In this document: piece by piece, positions 1-9,478 of the stretch
Layout: every line of letters starts with the position of its first letter
Position numbering within the stretch: the stretch's first letter is position 1
Source: JACPYG01 sp038063015
Lineage (GTDB): Bacteria; Patescibacteriota; Minisyncoccia; Minisyncoccales; Staskawiczbacteraceae
Assembly: GCA_038063015.1 (NCBI GenBank)
Contig: JBBTVX010000006.1
Coordinates: 8,790-72,789, forward strand
Direction of reading: 5' to 3'
DNA length: 64,000 bases
Made by a program: the position numbers and the translations under genes
The notes under the pieces: model-generated
What the model was told of the DNA's origin: nothing
Seen by the model: the letters and a program-made list of their open reading frames with translations, nothing else
The model's database searches: none

Positions 1-376
1 CTCCGCTGGAAAAAAACTGAAAAGAAATAAAATTTTGATTTCCTTTTTTAGGCGGGGGCAGTAAAGAAATTTTTGAGGTGATTTCCAAATCTGAAGCTGT
101 TTTTTCTAAAAATTTTATAAAATCAACCGGATTTTTTGAATCAATAAACAATTGTTCCATTTTTTCTAAATCCGGCTTGTAGAGAGAATAATTTTTTTCA
201 AAATTTTCTATTTCATTAGCTTGAATTCCTAAAGTAGCTATATTATTTTTTTCCAAAAAAGCCTCTTTTGAGCTCATTTTAATTTCCGCCAATAGGGGCC
301 GAATAAAAAACGCAATTAATGCCACAACTATTAACACAAAAATTATTAAAGCAATGTTGATTTTTTTAGATGCCAT
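1..376 (-). CDS. pilO: Type IV pilus assembly protein PilO-like, partial
   Basis: Reading down from the ATG at 376 gives 125 codons before the window edge, so the C-terminus is missing. Residues 6-28 form one membrane segment, followed by a helical stretch rich in Glu, Lys and Asn. This is the layout of PilO, which pairs with PilN in the inner membrane and links PilM to the pilus machinery. The start overlaps the end of pilN by 11 bases, so the two are translationally coupled. The name rests on position after pilM and pilN and on topology, because PilO sequences are poorly conserved. Confidence 0.7.
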   Translation of the reverse strand, partial: MASKKINIALIIFVLIVVALIAFFIRPLLAEIKMSSKEAFLEKNNIATLGIQANEIENFEKNYSLYKPDLEKMEQLFIDSKNPVDFIKFLEKTASDLEITSKISLLPPPKKGNQNFISFQFFSSG

Positions 377-929
377 TGTTGCGAATTTCAAAAGTCAAAT
401 TGAAATTAATATTTTTGGGGTTTGTCCAATTCTCGGGCGAAAAATAGGAATTTTCTATTTTTTGATTTTCCTCAATATTTTTTTTAAAAAGCAGCAAGTT
501 TTCCCGAGAGTCGCTAATTCCGGCAGCAATCACTTTGATTTTTTTACCTTCGTCTTTGTTTAATGAGAGCTCTGTTAAATATAGATCTTCCGGACGTTGG
601 ATATTTGATATAAGTTTTAATGCTTGGCTAAAATATATTTTTTGTTCATAAAAATCTTTAAGCTGGAATATGGTCTTATTATATTTTTGGATAATAATTT
701 TAAAATTTTGAAAACTAGGGGTTTGATATCTTTTTTCCGCCTGTTCTAAAATATTTTTTTGGTAATTAGCTTCAGCAACAATATAAAGTTTTATTGACGA
801 CAATATTAAAATTAAACAAACTAAAGAAACTAAAATAGTAATTTCTAAAACAGCAATTAATTTTTCGCTTTTTTTCAAAAAAAGTTTCCCTTTTTCTTCT
901 GGCGGCAAAAGATTTATCATTAGATGCAT
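366..929 (-). CDS. pilN: Type IV pilus assembly protein PilN
   Basis: 187 aa. The N-terminal motif MINLLPPEEK is the PilN signature that binds PilM in the cytoplasm. It is followed by a transmembrane helix at about residues 23-48 and a periplasmic coiled-coil/ferredoxin-like region. PilN belongs to the inner-membrane alignment subcomplex of type IV pili. It lies 3 bases after pilM and overlaps pilO, so it is part of one operon. Start options are M1 or M4; M4 would begin exactly at the conserved motif. Confidence 0.85.
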   Translation of the reverse strand: MHLMINLLPPEEKGKLFLKKSEKLIAVLEITILVSLVCLILILSSIKLYIVAEANYQKNILEQAEKRYQTPSFQNFKIIIQKYNKTIFQLKDFYEQKIYFSQALKLISNIQRPEDLYLTELSLNKDEGKKIKVIAAGISDSRENLLLFKKNIEENQKIENSYFSPENWTNPKNINFNLTFEIRNNGI

Positions 930-932
930 TGT

Positions 933-2033
933 TTAATAATTTTCTTTATCGTCCATCGCTCTTAGCGCTAATCCTATGGCAGTGGTAAAAGATAATATGT
1001 TTTTATTGATAGCATTATTGAGTCGTTTTGATAAAAAATTTATCCGGGGATTTCCCAATTCTACAGGAATTCCTAAATTTTTGAAAAGAAATTCTGGCAA
1101 TCCTTTTAAATTTGCCCCTCCTCCGCAAAGCAATATCTTTTCTATTTTCCCGTCAGGGAGAATATGTTCGTCAAAAGAATGGTCATGATAAAAATTTGAA
1201 TATTTTTGTATTTGCGATATTAAATCGTTTAAAATAGGAGTCATTATCTGTAATATTTTTTTTGCTTTGTCGTTTTTTTTCTCTCCGATTAGGCCATATT
1301 CTATTTTTAGTTTTTCGGCTTTGTCATAATTAATTTTTAAATTTTCTGATATGGCCATTGTTAATTGTTGCGATGAAATTGGAACTGAACAGGTAAAACG
1401 GATAGAATGGTCGGAAAAAATAATAAAATCAATATTATTTTTTCCGAAATCAATTAAAATTAATGGGGCAGAGCCGGCTTCTTCTTTTTTTATTAAAGCT
1501 CTAGCGATTGCTTGTGATTCAACTTCAAGAACAATGGGGATTAGCCCGGCTTTTTTAAAACAAGAAATATAGGAGTCGACTATTTTTTTTGGCATAGCGA
1601 CTATCAACACATTAAGATAATTAAGATAATTTTTAATAGGATAGATGGTTTGAAAATCCAAATAAACATCATCAATAGGCAAAGGAATATAATTTTCGGC
1701 TTGAAACGGAACAGCCGACACTAATTCTTTCTCTTTCATTTTTGGCATTTGAATCACTTGTAAAAATGACTTCTCTTCTGGCAGAGACGCGAACACATAT
1801 TTTGTATCAAGCTTTTTTCCTTTTATATTTTGGCAAGCTGTTTTAATAATTTTTACCAGAGCCTCTTCGTTTTTAATTATTCCTTCTTCAATTATCCCCG
1901 GTTTTATTTCAAGCTGATTGAAAGAAACTAAATCAAAAGATTTATTCTTTTTTTTAAGCTTGACGATTTTTAAAGACAGGTCGGTTATATCCAAGCCGAA
2001 TGTTTCTTCTTTTAATGTTAAAAATTTAAGCAT
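933..2033 (-). CDS. pilM: Type IV pilus assembly protein PilM
   Basis: 366 aa, the usual length for PilM, an actin/FtsA-fold ATP-binding protein on the cytoplasmic face of the pilus machine. The first phosphate-binding region reads FGLDITDLSLKIVKL (about residues 12-26). A second, LILIDFGKNNIDFIIF, lies mid-protein, and the adenosine motif LLCGGGANLKGL is near the C-terminus. PilM recruits PilN through the PilN N-terminal peptide. The spacing is 13 bases from the PilX-like gene and 3 bases to pilN. Confidence 0.9.
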   Translation of the reverse strand: MLKFLTLKEETFGLDITDLSLKIVKLKKKNKSFDLVSFNQLEIKPGIIEEGIIKNEEALVKIIKTACQNIKGKKLDTKYVFASLPEEKSFLQVIQMPKMKEKELVSAVPFQAENYIPLPIDDVYLDFQTIYPIKNYLNYLNVLIVAMPKKIVDSYISCFKKAGLIPIVLEVESQAIARALIKKEEAGSAPLILIDFGKNNIDFIIFSDHSIRFTCSVPISSQQLTMAISENLKINYDKAEKLKIEYGLIGEKKNDKAKKILQIMTPILNDLISQIQKYSNFYHDHSFDEHILPDGKIEKILLCGGGANLKGLPEFLFKNLGIPVELGNPRINFLSKRLNNAINKNILSFTTAIGLALRAMDDKENY

Positions 2034-2046
2034 TATTGTTATTATA

Positions 2047-3474
2047 TCATTTTATTTCTTCCCACGAAAGAATTGTATATTGGTCAGATGTCAAAGGAAA
2101 GCTGGGTGGCGGATTATATAAAAAATTTCCGTCATAATTGAACTGGCGAACTTGGTACCCTGTTCCATCGGTATAGGCAAATCCATATCTTTGATTTGTG
2201 CCGATCATGCCGTAAAGGGTAATTGTTTGGCGAATGTGATACGGCGAACAATTTGAAGAGTAGTAATATCTTCCCACGCGTCCATTCTGCGCGATAAGCG
2301 CGGCATCAACGCGCAGGTCGTTTTCGCTTGTCATACCAATATTAATATTTCCTTGAGCAATAAGCGCAACAACATCTTGACCATCATAATTTGTGTATTG
2401 AATATCGTTGTTGATAATAATATTTTTTCTTGAAGAAGGACTGTCGGGAAAAGATGCGGCGGCAATAGTAACGCGCGCAGTATTAATTTGACCGCTAACA
2501 AATATATTATCTTCTAAAAAAATAAGACCATTGGCGGGAAGCGGGTAATTGTTAATTAATTGCTGTCTTAAAATACTCCAAATCGACCATCCTTGTTGAG
2601 TAGGCCAGCCGGGATTACTGCAATTGCGCGGCGGATTAATAAAAGTGGTTATACGATATAAATCAAAAGTATCATCGGTTTTTAAAACGACATGGTAACC
2701 CAACGCGCCACTGCCTGAAAGGTAAAAACCAGCCGCTTGCGCATCGTTTTTTATTTGGGCGAGGTCTGCGGTAATGCCGGCAAAATCCGTTGCTGGAACT
2801 GGAAATTGGCGGCCAGCTATAAAAACATCAGGTCTTGACGGCGCAGAATTAGGCGGTAAAGGATCAGCGGGAAAAACATGGGTGTGAACGCCAAATTCAT
2901 TTGCTCCGCTATGGTCAGGGTCGTCATAAGAAACAAGGGCGCTGGAAATAATATTATGGGCAAGTCCGTCAAAACGGATGCCGCCATTTGATTGAATGGG
3001 TCCGAATACTTCAGTTCCTTCTCCAAACCTTATTGCTGAGTTGGCCACAACAGCGTATTTAGCAAAAGATGGTTTTGCTAAACGGATTTCAATACTTCGC
3101 GAGATGTTTTGGTCAGCTATTATTTTTCCAGTAGATTTTACGACAACAATTGATGACCCAATGGACGGCGGCGTTATATTAAGAATAAATTGGCCGATAG
3201 TATTTCCATCTTTATCATTAAAATCATGGGAATAAGGGCCGGGAATTTCCGTTCCATCTTGGTAGTCTTGGGGCGCGTGAGCAAGATGCCAGCGATAATA
3301 GTCAATGCCCGCCTCTGCAATCTGAATAGCCAGTTCACGGTTAAACCCTTGTTGAGAGGATTTAATGCCCATATTCACAACGTTAATCGCTCCTCCAATA
3401 AACAGAATAGCAATTGAGGCAAAAATAATCACTTGAATAAGAATTTGACCTTGTTGATTTTTTAATTTCGTCAT
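2047..3474 (-). CDS. PilX-like pilus assembly / minor pilin protein
   Basis: 475 aa. It has an N-terminal hydrophobic helix (residues 10-35) after a short charged leader (GQILIQVIIFASIAILFIGG), as in PilX/GspK-type proteins, but no clear GFTLIE cleavage motif. The rest is a Ser/Asn/Gly-rich extracytoplasmic domain with repeated beta-strand pattern (IIINNDIQYTNYDGQDVVALIAQGNINIG), resembling polymer-forming or beta-helical domains. The start overlaps the stop of the upstream prepilin (ATGA). It is probably a minor pilin or tip-complex component. Confidence 0.7.
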   Translation of the reverse strand: MTKLKNQQGQILIQVIIFASIAILFIGGAINVVNMGIKSSQQGFNRELAIQIAEAGIDYYRWHLAHAPQDYQDGTEIPGPYSHDFNDKDGNTIGQFILNITPPSIGSSIVVVKSTGKIIADQNISRSIEIRLAKPSFAKYAVVANSAIRFGEGTEVFGPIQSNGGIRFDGLAHNIISSALVSYDDPDHSGANEFGVHTHVFPADPLPPNSAPSRPDVFIAGRQFPVPATDFAGITADLAQIKNDAQAAGFYLSGSGALGYHVVLKTDDTFDLYRITTFINPPRNCSNPGWPTQQGWSIWSILRQQLINNYPLPANGLIFLEDNIFVSGQINTARVTIAAASFPDSPSSRKNIIINNDIQYTNYDGQDVVALIAQGNINIGMTSENDLRVDAALIAQNGRVGRYYYSSNCSPYHIRQTITLYGMIGTNQRYGFAYTDGTGYQVRQFNYDGNFLYNPPPSFPLTSDQYTILSWEEIK

Positions 3475-4088
3475 TGATTATCTTTTAGGTTTCTAATTGA
3501 CGCTTGAGTAGTAATAGTAACGGGACCCGGCGGTTTTGAAGGGTCATGGTCAACAATAATAGTAATTTTTATTAAACGTATCGCTAATATATTAATTGGG
3601 TTTGTCAAAGATGGAGTAAATCCGTCGTAATTTGTATCGTAATAACTAAATATGGGGTCAGCTCCGTTGGCAATATCATGAACGAACTCGTTTATTGTTT
3701 CAGCGGCGGGGTTATAAGTAAGCGGGCTACCCGATGGTTTCAACACCCCCTTTTTTAATATAGTTCCGTCAAGAAAATAACGAAGCCGTTCTTTTATTCC
3801 ATCATCATCAATATCGCTATAAAATATAAAAGAAGTAAAGGTTGCGCTATCAATGGGATAGGCGCCAATACTGGAAGACGAGGCTGAACGGATTTCAGCG
3901 GTTATTGTTTTAAATATTTTATGCACATCTTCTTGGGCAGTAATATCGCTGAATATAATATTGTTTAACGAAAATATATCTTTTTGAAAAGTCCAGATAG
4001 CCAGCCCGATTAAGCTGAGAATAGAAAGACCGACAAGAAGCTCAACTATTGAAAATCCAAAAGAATTTTTAGATGATTTATGTTGCAT
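3471..4088 (-). CDS. Prepilin with N-terminal methylation motif (PilW/GspJ-like)
   Basis: 205 aa. The leader MQHKSSKNSFG is followed by FSIVELLVGLSILSLIGLAIW, a class III prepilin peptidase site with the conserved Glu at +5 and a hydrophobic helix. The globular C-terminal part contains acidic loops (DIDDDGIKERLRYFLDG) typical of GspJ/PilW-type minor pilins. It lies 4 bases after the large minor pilin and overlaps the next gene. Confidence 0.85.
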   Translation of the reverse strand: MQHKSSKNSFGFSIVELLVGLSILSLIGLAIWTFQKDIFSLNNIIFSDITAQEDVHKIFKTITAEIRSASSSSIGAYPIDSATFTSFIFYSDIDDDGIKERLRYFLDGTILKKGVLKPSGSPLTYNPAAETINEFVHDIANGADPIFSYYDTNYDGFTPSLTNPINILAIRLIKITIIVDHDPSKPPGPVTITTQASIRNLKDNQ

Positions 4089-4092
4089 ATGT

Positions 4093-5913
4093 TTAACGCC
4101 CGAGCGAAGGGTTGAGAATTACTTCGTTTTGTTGCCATGAAGTTGAAATATTCACCGTGTTGATTGATGTTTGATATCCAGATTTTAAAACGGTGAGAGT
4201 ATAATCTCCGGAAGTAAGTCCAGTAAATATCACTTGTCCGGAAGGAACGCACAATGAAGAGAAAGTAAAAGCCACTTCAGCAATGTTCGGCGTAAAGTTG
4301 GTATCCGCGGTTTGTAAAAATATCTTATAGCGTAAATATCTGTCGCCACTATGAATGGGATTAATATTGGCGTTGGCAAGAGTATAAAAAGTATTTGGAG
4401 TTCCATCAGGCCCTAAAAAATTCCAGTTTGTTGTATCGCTATTGGTGGCAATTTGAAACTTGATATTATCAGAGCCGGTTTCTGGCGGTTGGTCTTGCGG
4501 TTTCCATAAAATTTGATAGAAATTGCTTTCTGAGCCAGTATCAAAAGTAGAAGAAATTAAATTTCCCGATGATTCATATTCGTCAAATGTTTTTTTTAAC
4601 CGTAATTCTCCGGAGGGATTGTCAATGTCGATATTGCCGTCGGAATCAAAATATTTTGAACGGTCAATAAAATTTTCCTGGCCAGCTCCGCCTGACCAAT
4701 CGGTTTGAATTAAAAATCCGCGGCCAGTAACAAGAGAATTATTATATCCTGTTTTTTCAAGAGTTACATTGGCGCCAGATAATGGAAGATGGGTGCTTAC
4801 ATCTTTTACAGTTACCAGAAGAGATAGAGGATTTTTAGGCGCGATCACGAGCTTTAAGTTTTGTTCTGTGTCTGGTCCAAGATTTGAAGGCAAAAGCGGA
4901 ATTGCGCCAATAATGTCATAGTCGTTGTCATTAAGAGAAAAATTATATGTATCCCACTCAAGACCATTAATATTTTTTATCCCAGAGCTATTAGTCGCAT
5001 AATTTTGCGCATATTTTAGAATGTCGGGATCTGCGCCGATAAGTTTCGTCCCTTTCAATGAAAAAGCTATATTGCCAACAGGGGAACATATTTCAGTGGC
5101 GCTTGTTACATTAAGAGAACTTGTTTTATCAATTGCGAAACTAATCTGGGTTGCTTGTTGTTCAGCAACGCTGGCGTGCGGTTTCGTTGGATTTGGGTTT
5201 TCCGGCGAATCTATCGCATATGTTTTTTCTTGAGAATATCCTTGTTTCGAAACAATGATTTCGTACGCTCCGACGCCTGGGGGCGTATCAACTATTTGTA
5301 GCAGGCCGTTATTATTTGTGGTATCGTCTATTGCAAAAGGCGGACTCGCCTGATTATTTGCAACATGCACATTCGCCCCTTGCACCGGCTGGCCGTTTGC
5401 ATCAAAAACTTGAATAAAAAGCGCTCCGTTAACAGATGCGCCTTCTAAATTTTTGGGTGCGACATTAGTGGTAAAAGATAGTGGTCTAAAATTTTTGCAA
5501 GAAGAACAAGAAACTTCTAATTCAACAAATTTATAATCGGCCGGCGAAAGATCGTTGGGGTTACCTCCGATAGTTCCGTCGAATGGATCGTCAATATTGC
5601 GGATGTTGGTTTTTGCGGAGAATTCAGTGTTGTCGCGCGTCAACGTTTGATTTTGTTGAATTTTTCCCGAAGGCAAACCGCCAACTATACCCACATCAGT
5701 ATATGGAAGATTGCGGATTATTTCAAACTGTTCGTTGGCTAATGCGGTGGCGACCACTTTAAGTCGAGAAGCGCGTATGGTTTCAAGCAAACTGATATAT
5801 GCCTGATAAATACTCAATGAAAGAATTAAAAAAACAGCAAGTCCCACAATAATTTCAATTAGGGTAAATCCCTTCTGTAAATTAAAATGATTTTTTTTTG
5901 TAAATAAAAACAT
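4093..5913 (-). CDS. Large minor prepilin with carboxypeptidase-regulatory-like domains
   Basis: 606 aa, three to four times longer than a normal prepilin. The leader ends KGFTLIEIIVGLAVFLILSLSIYQA (residues 14-38), a canonical prepilin peptidase/methylation site. Downstream are several beta-sandwich modules of the carboxypeptidase-regulatory (CarboxypepD_reg) type: residues about 165-245 (IQVFDANGQPVQGANVHV...GYSQEKTY), about 365-390 (VTVKDVSTHLPLSGANVTLEKTGY), and the C-terminus (FTGLTSGDYTLTVLKSGYQTSINTV). Such domains on a pilin suggest a tip adhesin. It lies 5 bases after pilC. Confidence 0.8.
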   Translation of the reverse strand: MFLFTKKNHFNLQKGFTLIEIIVGLAVFLILSLSIYQAYISLLETIRASRLKVVATALANEQFEIIRNLPYTDVGIVGGLPSGKIQQNQTLTRDNTEFSAKTNIRNIDDPFDGTIGGNPNDLSPADYKFVELEVSCSSCKNFRPLSFTTNVAPKNLEGASVNGALFIQVFDANGQPVQGANVHVANNQASPPFAIDDTTNNNGLLQIVDTPPGVGAYEIIVSKQGYSQEKTYAIDSPENPNPTKPHASVAEQQATQISFAIDKTSSLNVTSATEICSPVGNIAFSLKGTKLIGADPDILKYAQNYATNSSGIKNINGLEWDTYNFSLNDNDYDIIGAIPLLPSNLGPDTEQNLKLVIAPKNPLSLLVTVKDVSTHLPLSGANVTLEKTGYNNSLVTGRGFLIQTDWSGGAGQENFIDRSKYFDSDGNIDIDNPSGELRLKKTFDEYESSGNLISSTFDTGSESNFYQILWKPQDQPPETGSDNIKFQIATNSDTTNWNFLGPDGTPNTFYTLANANINPIHSGDRYLRYKIFLQTADTNFTPNIAEVAFTFSSLCVPSGQVIFTGLTSGDYTLTVLKSGYQTSINTVNISTSWQQNEVILNPSLGR

Positions 5914-5918
5914 AGTTT

Positions 5919-7136
5919 TTATACGATAGATTGCATGGCCGAATACATTGGTCCAATTATAGAAACCGCAAAAAACCCGACAGCCAGCCCTAAAATAAGT
6001 ATTAAAACCGGTTCAATTGCGGTTGAAAGATTTTCGGCCGCGGCAACAACTTCTTGTTCGTAAAATTCCGCTAATTTTTTCAAGATGGTTGAGGTTTTTC
6101 CCGTTTCTTCGCCGACCTCCATCATTTCAATTGTGCCGAAAGGGAAAAGGGTTTGATGGGTTTTTAACGCGCCGGATAGTTTTTCTCCTTTTTTAATTTT
6201 TTCTATAGCTCCGATCAAAGCTTTTTTAAAGTAGAAATTATCAACAGTTTTAGAGATAATTTCCAAAGATTTTATCAGCGGAACGCCAGAGGATATAAGG
6301 GAACTTAATGAACGGATAAGAAGCGCAGAATTACTTTTTTTAACAAATGAGGAAATTAATGGTATTTTTAACAACAGAGCATCCTTAATCCATTTCCCAT
6401 TTTTAGTTTTTATTGCCAATAGAAAAGAACAAATCAGAACCGGCGGAATTAAAAGCAGAAAATACCAGTTTTTTTGGGCAAAGAATCCAAAATCAAGGAT
6501 AATCCTTGTATATATAGGAATCTCAACGTTCATACTGTTGAAGAACTCGCCCAAACGAGGCAAAACCACAGTTACAATTAATATTCCAATTCCAAGCATA
6601 GTTAATAAAACGATGGAAGGATAAATCATGGCATTCCGCATTTTGGATTTTAATTCGTGCTCTTTTTCCATCTGCAGGCAAAGAGTTTCAAAAACTTCGT
6701 CTAGCGTTCCCGATTCTTCTCCAATTTTTACCATATTTAAAAAGAGGTCAGAAAAAATATCGGGATATTCAGCCAAAGAATCAGAGAAATTATTTCCCTT
6801 ATTAATTTTTTCTTTAATACCGAGCAATGCGTTCCGCAATTTTCTATTTTTAAATTGCATAGACAGGATGTCTAAACTCTTTACCATAGAAAGACCGGCG
6901 CCAACCATGACTTGTAAATTTTTAATCAGCATCACTTTTTTTATTGGAGAAACAGCAAAAGAGGGGAACAAGAATCCCAATTTATTTTTTTTAATTTTTT
7001 CTTCTGAAACAGCCCTGATTAAAATAAGGCCATCGTTTTTTAAACTTTGAGAAAGCTGATTGATGTCTTTGGCGGGCAAATTGCCAGTTTTTGTTTCGCC
7101 ATTAAAAGATTTGGCAGTGTAAAAATAATTTGGCAT
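5919..7136 (-). CDS. pilC: Type IV pilus inner-membrane platform protein PilC
   Basis: 405 aa. Two repeated GspF domains (about residues 70-190 and 270-395) each carry conserved helices, and there are three membrane spans (about 170-200, 220-245, 375-400). The phrases VMVGAGLSMVKSLDIL and SLISSGVPLIKSLEII are the paired family signatures. PilC is the rotor-like platform that the PilB ATPase acts on to add pilins. It lies 28 bases after pilB in the operon. Confidence 0.95.
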   Translation of the reverse strand: MPNYFYTAKSFNGETKTGNLPAKDINQLSQSLKNDGLILIRAVSEEKIKKNKLGFLFPSFAVSPIKKVMLIKNLQVMVGAGLSMVKSLDILSMQFKNRKLRNALLGIKEKINKGNNFSDSLAEYPDIFSDLFLNMVKIGEESGTLDEVFETLCLQMEKEHELKSKMRNAMIYPSIVLLTMLGIGILIVTVVLPRLGEFFNSMNVEIPIYTRIILDFGFFAQKNWYFLLLIPPVLICSFLLAIKTKNGKWIKDALLLKIPLISSFVKKSNSALLIRSLSSLISSGVPLIKSLEIISKTVDNFYFKKALIGAIEKIKKGEKLSGALKTHQTLFPFGTIEMMEVGEETGKTSTILKKLAEFYEQEVVAAAENLSTAIEPVLILILGLAVGFFAVSIIGPMYSAMQSIV

Positions 7137-7164
7137 TTTTTTTACTTTAATTATAGCCTTGTTG

Positions 7165-8922
7165 CTATTCCGTAATAACGCGGAGAACTTCTTCTATTGA
7201 TGTTATTCCCTGGGCCGCTTTAACGAAGCCATCTTCAATCATTGTTCTCATTCCTTCTTTTATTGCTTGATCCGCAATTTCTTTAGTTGTCGCTTTTTTA
7301 ACGATTAATTCTTTTATTATTTCGCTTACCGGCAAAACCTCAACAATTCCAATTCGACCCTTATATCCGTCGGGAGAATCTTTTGACGGTTTTGGTCTGT
7401 AAAACTCAATGTCTTTTACTGTCGCCTTCGGCTTTATTAATTTTTCTTTTTTTAAAATTTCTAAAATTCGTTCTAAATTGCAATATTTGGCTAAACTTTT
7501 TAAATCAGAAGGTTTTAATTTATATTTTTCCTTGCTACCCGAGAATTTTCTCACTAACCGCTGAGCTATAATTAAGTTTAATGTTGAAGAAATTAAAAAT
7601 GGTTCAGCTTTCATATCAATAAGACGGGGGATAGAGCCAGCGGCTTCTGTGGTGTGTAAAGTGGATAAAACTAAGTGGCCAGTTAGAGCGGCGTTGATTG
7701 CCAGGCCGGCTGTTTCGTCGTCTCGGATTTCTCCAACCATAATAATATCTGGGTCTTGTCTGACCAAAACTCTTAATCCAGAAGCAAAGGTAAGCCCTAT
7801 TTTAGAATTAATTTGAGTTTGGTTAATTCTTGGCATTCTGTATTCAATCGGGTCTTCAACTGTGGAAATATTCACATCCGGAGTATTAAGGATTTCCATT
7901 ATTGCATACAGGGTGGTTGTTTTTCCGCAACCAGTGGGCCCGGTAATTAAAATCATTCCAGAGGGCTTGGCTAAGCTGTCGCGGATTTGCTCCAACGCTT
8001 TTCCGGTAAAACCCAGACCGTCCAGGGTAGATGATTTGGTGTTTTCAGCCAGTAACCTCATTACAACTTTTTCGCCGTTGAAAACCGGCAAAATAGAAAC
8101 TCTTATAGAATATTTAAAATCTTCTGTTTCAATTTTAAATCTGCCGTCTTGCGGGAGCCGATGTTCGTCAAGTTTTAAATTGGAAAGAACTTTTATCCTG
8201 GCCACAATGCCGAGGGCGGCTATAATAGGAAGAATCATCGCGTCGCGCAATATTCCGTCAATTCTATAGCGAACCGCAATATTCTTTTCTGATGGCTCAA
8301 TATGCACATCGGAGGCTCCCTGTAAAATGGCGTGTTTTAATAAAGTGTCAACAATCATTATGATTGGCATTTCTTCCGCGGCTTTTTTTACATCGTCATT
8401 TTCTTTGAAAATTTCTTCATCTTTTATGTGTTTGACTCCCTCAGTTTCTCCATTTCCTTTTATAAGAGATTCAAATTCTATTTCTAAGGTTTTTTGATAT
8501 TGGGACAGAGCGTTTTTTATGCTTTCCGAAGTAGTTAATCTCGACAGTATTTTAAAAGAGGGAGTTGTTTTCTTGATAAATTCAATAGTCCTCAAATCTT
8601 CCGGGTCCAGCATAGCCACCTCAAGATTATTATTTTTTTTGTTAAAAGCAATGATATTGTGAGCCCTTGCAATTGATTCAGGAATTATTTTTAAAATATC
8701 CGGTGAAATAATTTCATTTTCTAAATTTATAAACGGAATTCCCAAAAGATAGGCTTTGATTTTTATCAATTCTTTTTCCTTAATTAAGCCGCTGGAAATT
8801 AAAATTTCGTCAATTTCTCGCTTGGATTCCTTGCTTTTTTCCAGCGCTTTTGTGAATTGATTTTCATTAATTAAGCCGGCATCTATAATAAATTTTTTTA
8901 ATCGTTGCGGTTCAACTTTCAT
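7165..8922 (-). CDS. pilB: Type IV pilus assembly ATPase PilB
   Basis: 585 aa from the ATG at 8922. A TTG at 8940 in frame is a weaker alternative. An N-terminal MshEN/GspE-N domain (about 1-150) precedes the GspE ATPase. Walker A GPTGCGKTTT lies near residue 326, the Asp box/Walker B DPDIIMVGEIRDDETA near 384, and the His box HLVLSTLHTTEAA follows. PilB is the hexameric motor for pilus extension. The tetracysteine zinc motif usual in this family is absent: the region reads LVRKFSGSKEKYKL and only one Cys follows. It is the first gene of the operon. Confidence 0.95.
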   Translation of the reverse strand: MKVEPQRLKKFIIDAGLINENQFTKALEKSKESKREIDEILISSGLIKEKELIKIKAYLLGIPFINLENEIISPDILKIIPESIARAHNIIAFNKKNNNLEVAMLDPEDLRTIEFIKKTTPSFKILSRLTTSESIKNALSQYQKTLEIEFESLIKGNGETEGVKHIKDEEIFKENDDVKKAAEEMPIIMIVDTLLKHAILQGASDVHIEPSEKNIAVRYRIDGILRDAMILPIIAALGIVARIKVLSNLKLDEHRLPQDGRFKIETEDFKYSIRVSILPVFNGEKVVMRLLAENTKSSTLDGLGFTGKALEQIRDSLAKPSGMILITGPTGCGKTTTLYAIMEILNTPDVNISTVEDPIEYRMPRINQTQINSKIGLTFASGLRVLVRQDPDIIMVGEIRDDETAGLAINAALTGHLVLSTLHTTEAAGSIPRLIDMKAEPFLISSTLNLIIAQRLVRKFSGSKEKYKLKPSDLKSLAKYCNLERILEILKKEKLIKPKATVKDIEFYRPKPSKDSPDGYKGRIGIVEVLPVSEIIKELIVKKATTKEIADQAIKEGMRTMIEDGFVKAAQGITSIEEVLRVITE

Positions 8923-8952
8923 AAAAGTTTTAATTAACAATTATTATAATTA

Positions 8953-8981
8953 TTGTAGCATATTTAAAAAACAGAGTAAAA
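8953..8981 (-). promoter_or_regulatory. Probable sigma-70 promoter of the pilus operon
   Basis: Minus-strand -35 TTTACT (8981-8976) and -10 TACAAT (8958-8953) with a 17-base spacer, about 30 bases before the pilB ATG. A second TATAAT at 8949-8944 lacks a good -35. This is a moderate match to consensus. Confidence 0.5.
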
Positions 8982-9108
8982 ATTTGAGGAGTGAATTAAG
9001 CGCATAGCGGTATTGAAAATAGACAGCCCTTGCTTTATTGTATTTTTATTGTATTAGGTTTAAAATAGTGTAATAGTGAGATAATAAAAAATATTAAAAA
9101 TTAATTTT

Positions 9109-9477
9109 ATGAAAAAAATTTTAATCGTAGAAGACGCGTCAGAGGAGTTGCAGCTTTACTCTGATATGCTTAAACGGGAAAATTTTGAAACCATTGAGGC
9201 GAAAAATGGGAACGAAGGACTAGAGGTTGCTTTGCGTTCTAAACCAGATTTAATTCTGCTTGATATTTTAATGCCGGTAATGGATGGGATAACTATGCTG
9301 AAAGAATTAAAAATAAATGACGCTACAAAAAATATTCCCGTGATTGTTTTAACTAATTACAGCGATACTCAAAAAATAGCCGAGGCCATGGAAAACGGAG
9401 CCTACGGTTATCTAGTTAAAATTGATTTGGAAAATGGCGACTTGGTAAAAAACATCAAGAGTGCCTTGTCAAAGTAA
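9109..9477 (+). CDS. Single-domain response regulator (CheY-like receiver)
   Basis: 122 aa, one receiver domain and no output domain. The acidic pocket is at E8-D9, the phospho-acceptor Asp is D52 (LILLDILMPVMDG), the switch Thr is T82 and the conserved Lys is K104 (YLVKID). It is divergent from the pilus operon and one base from the next gene. It may control pilus function, as CheY-like proteins next to pil genes do elsewhere. No histidine kinase is in the window. Confidence 0.85.
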   Translation: MKKILIVEDASEELQLYSDMLKRENFETIEAKNGNEGLEVALRSKPDLILLDILMPVMDGITMLKELKINDATKNIPVIVLTNYSDTQKIAEAMENGAYGYLVKIDLENGDLVKNIKSALSK

Positions 9478-9478
9478 A

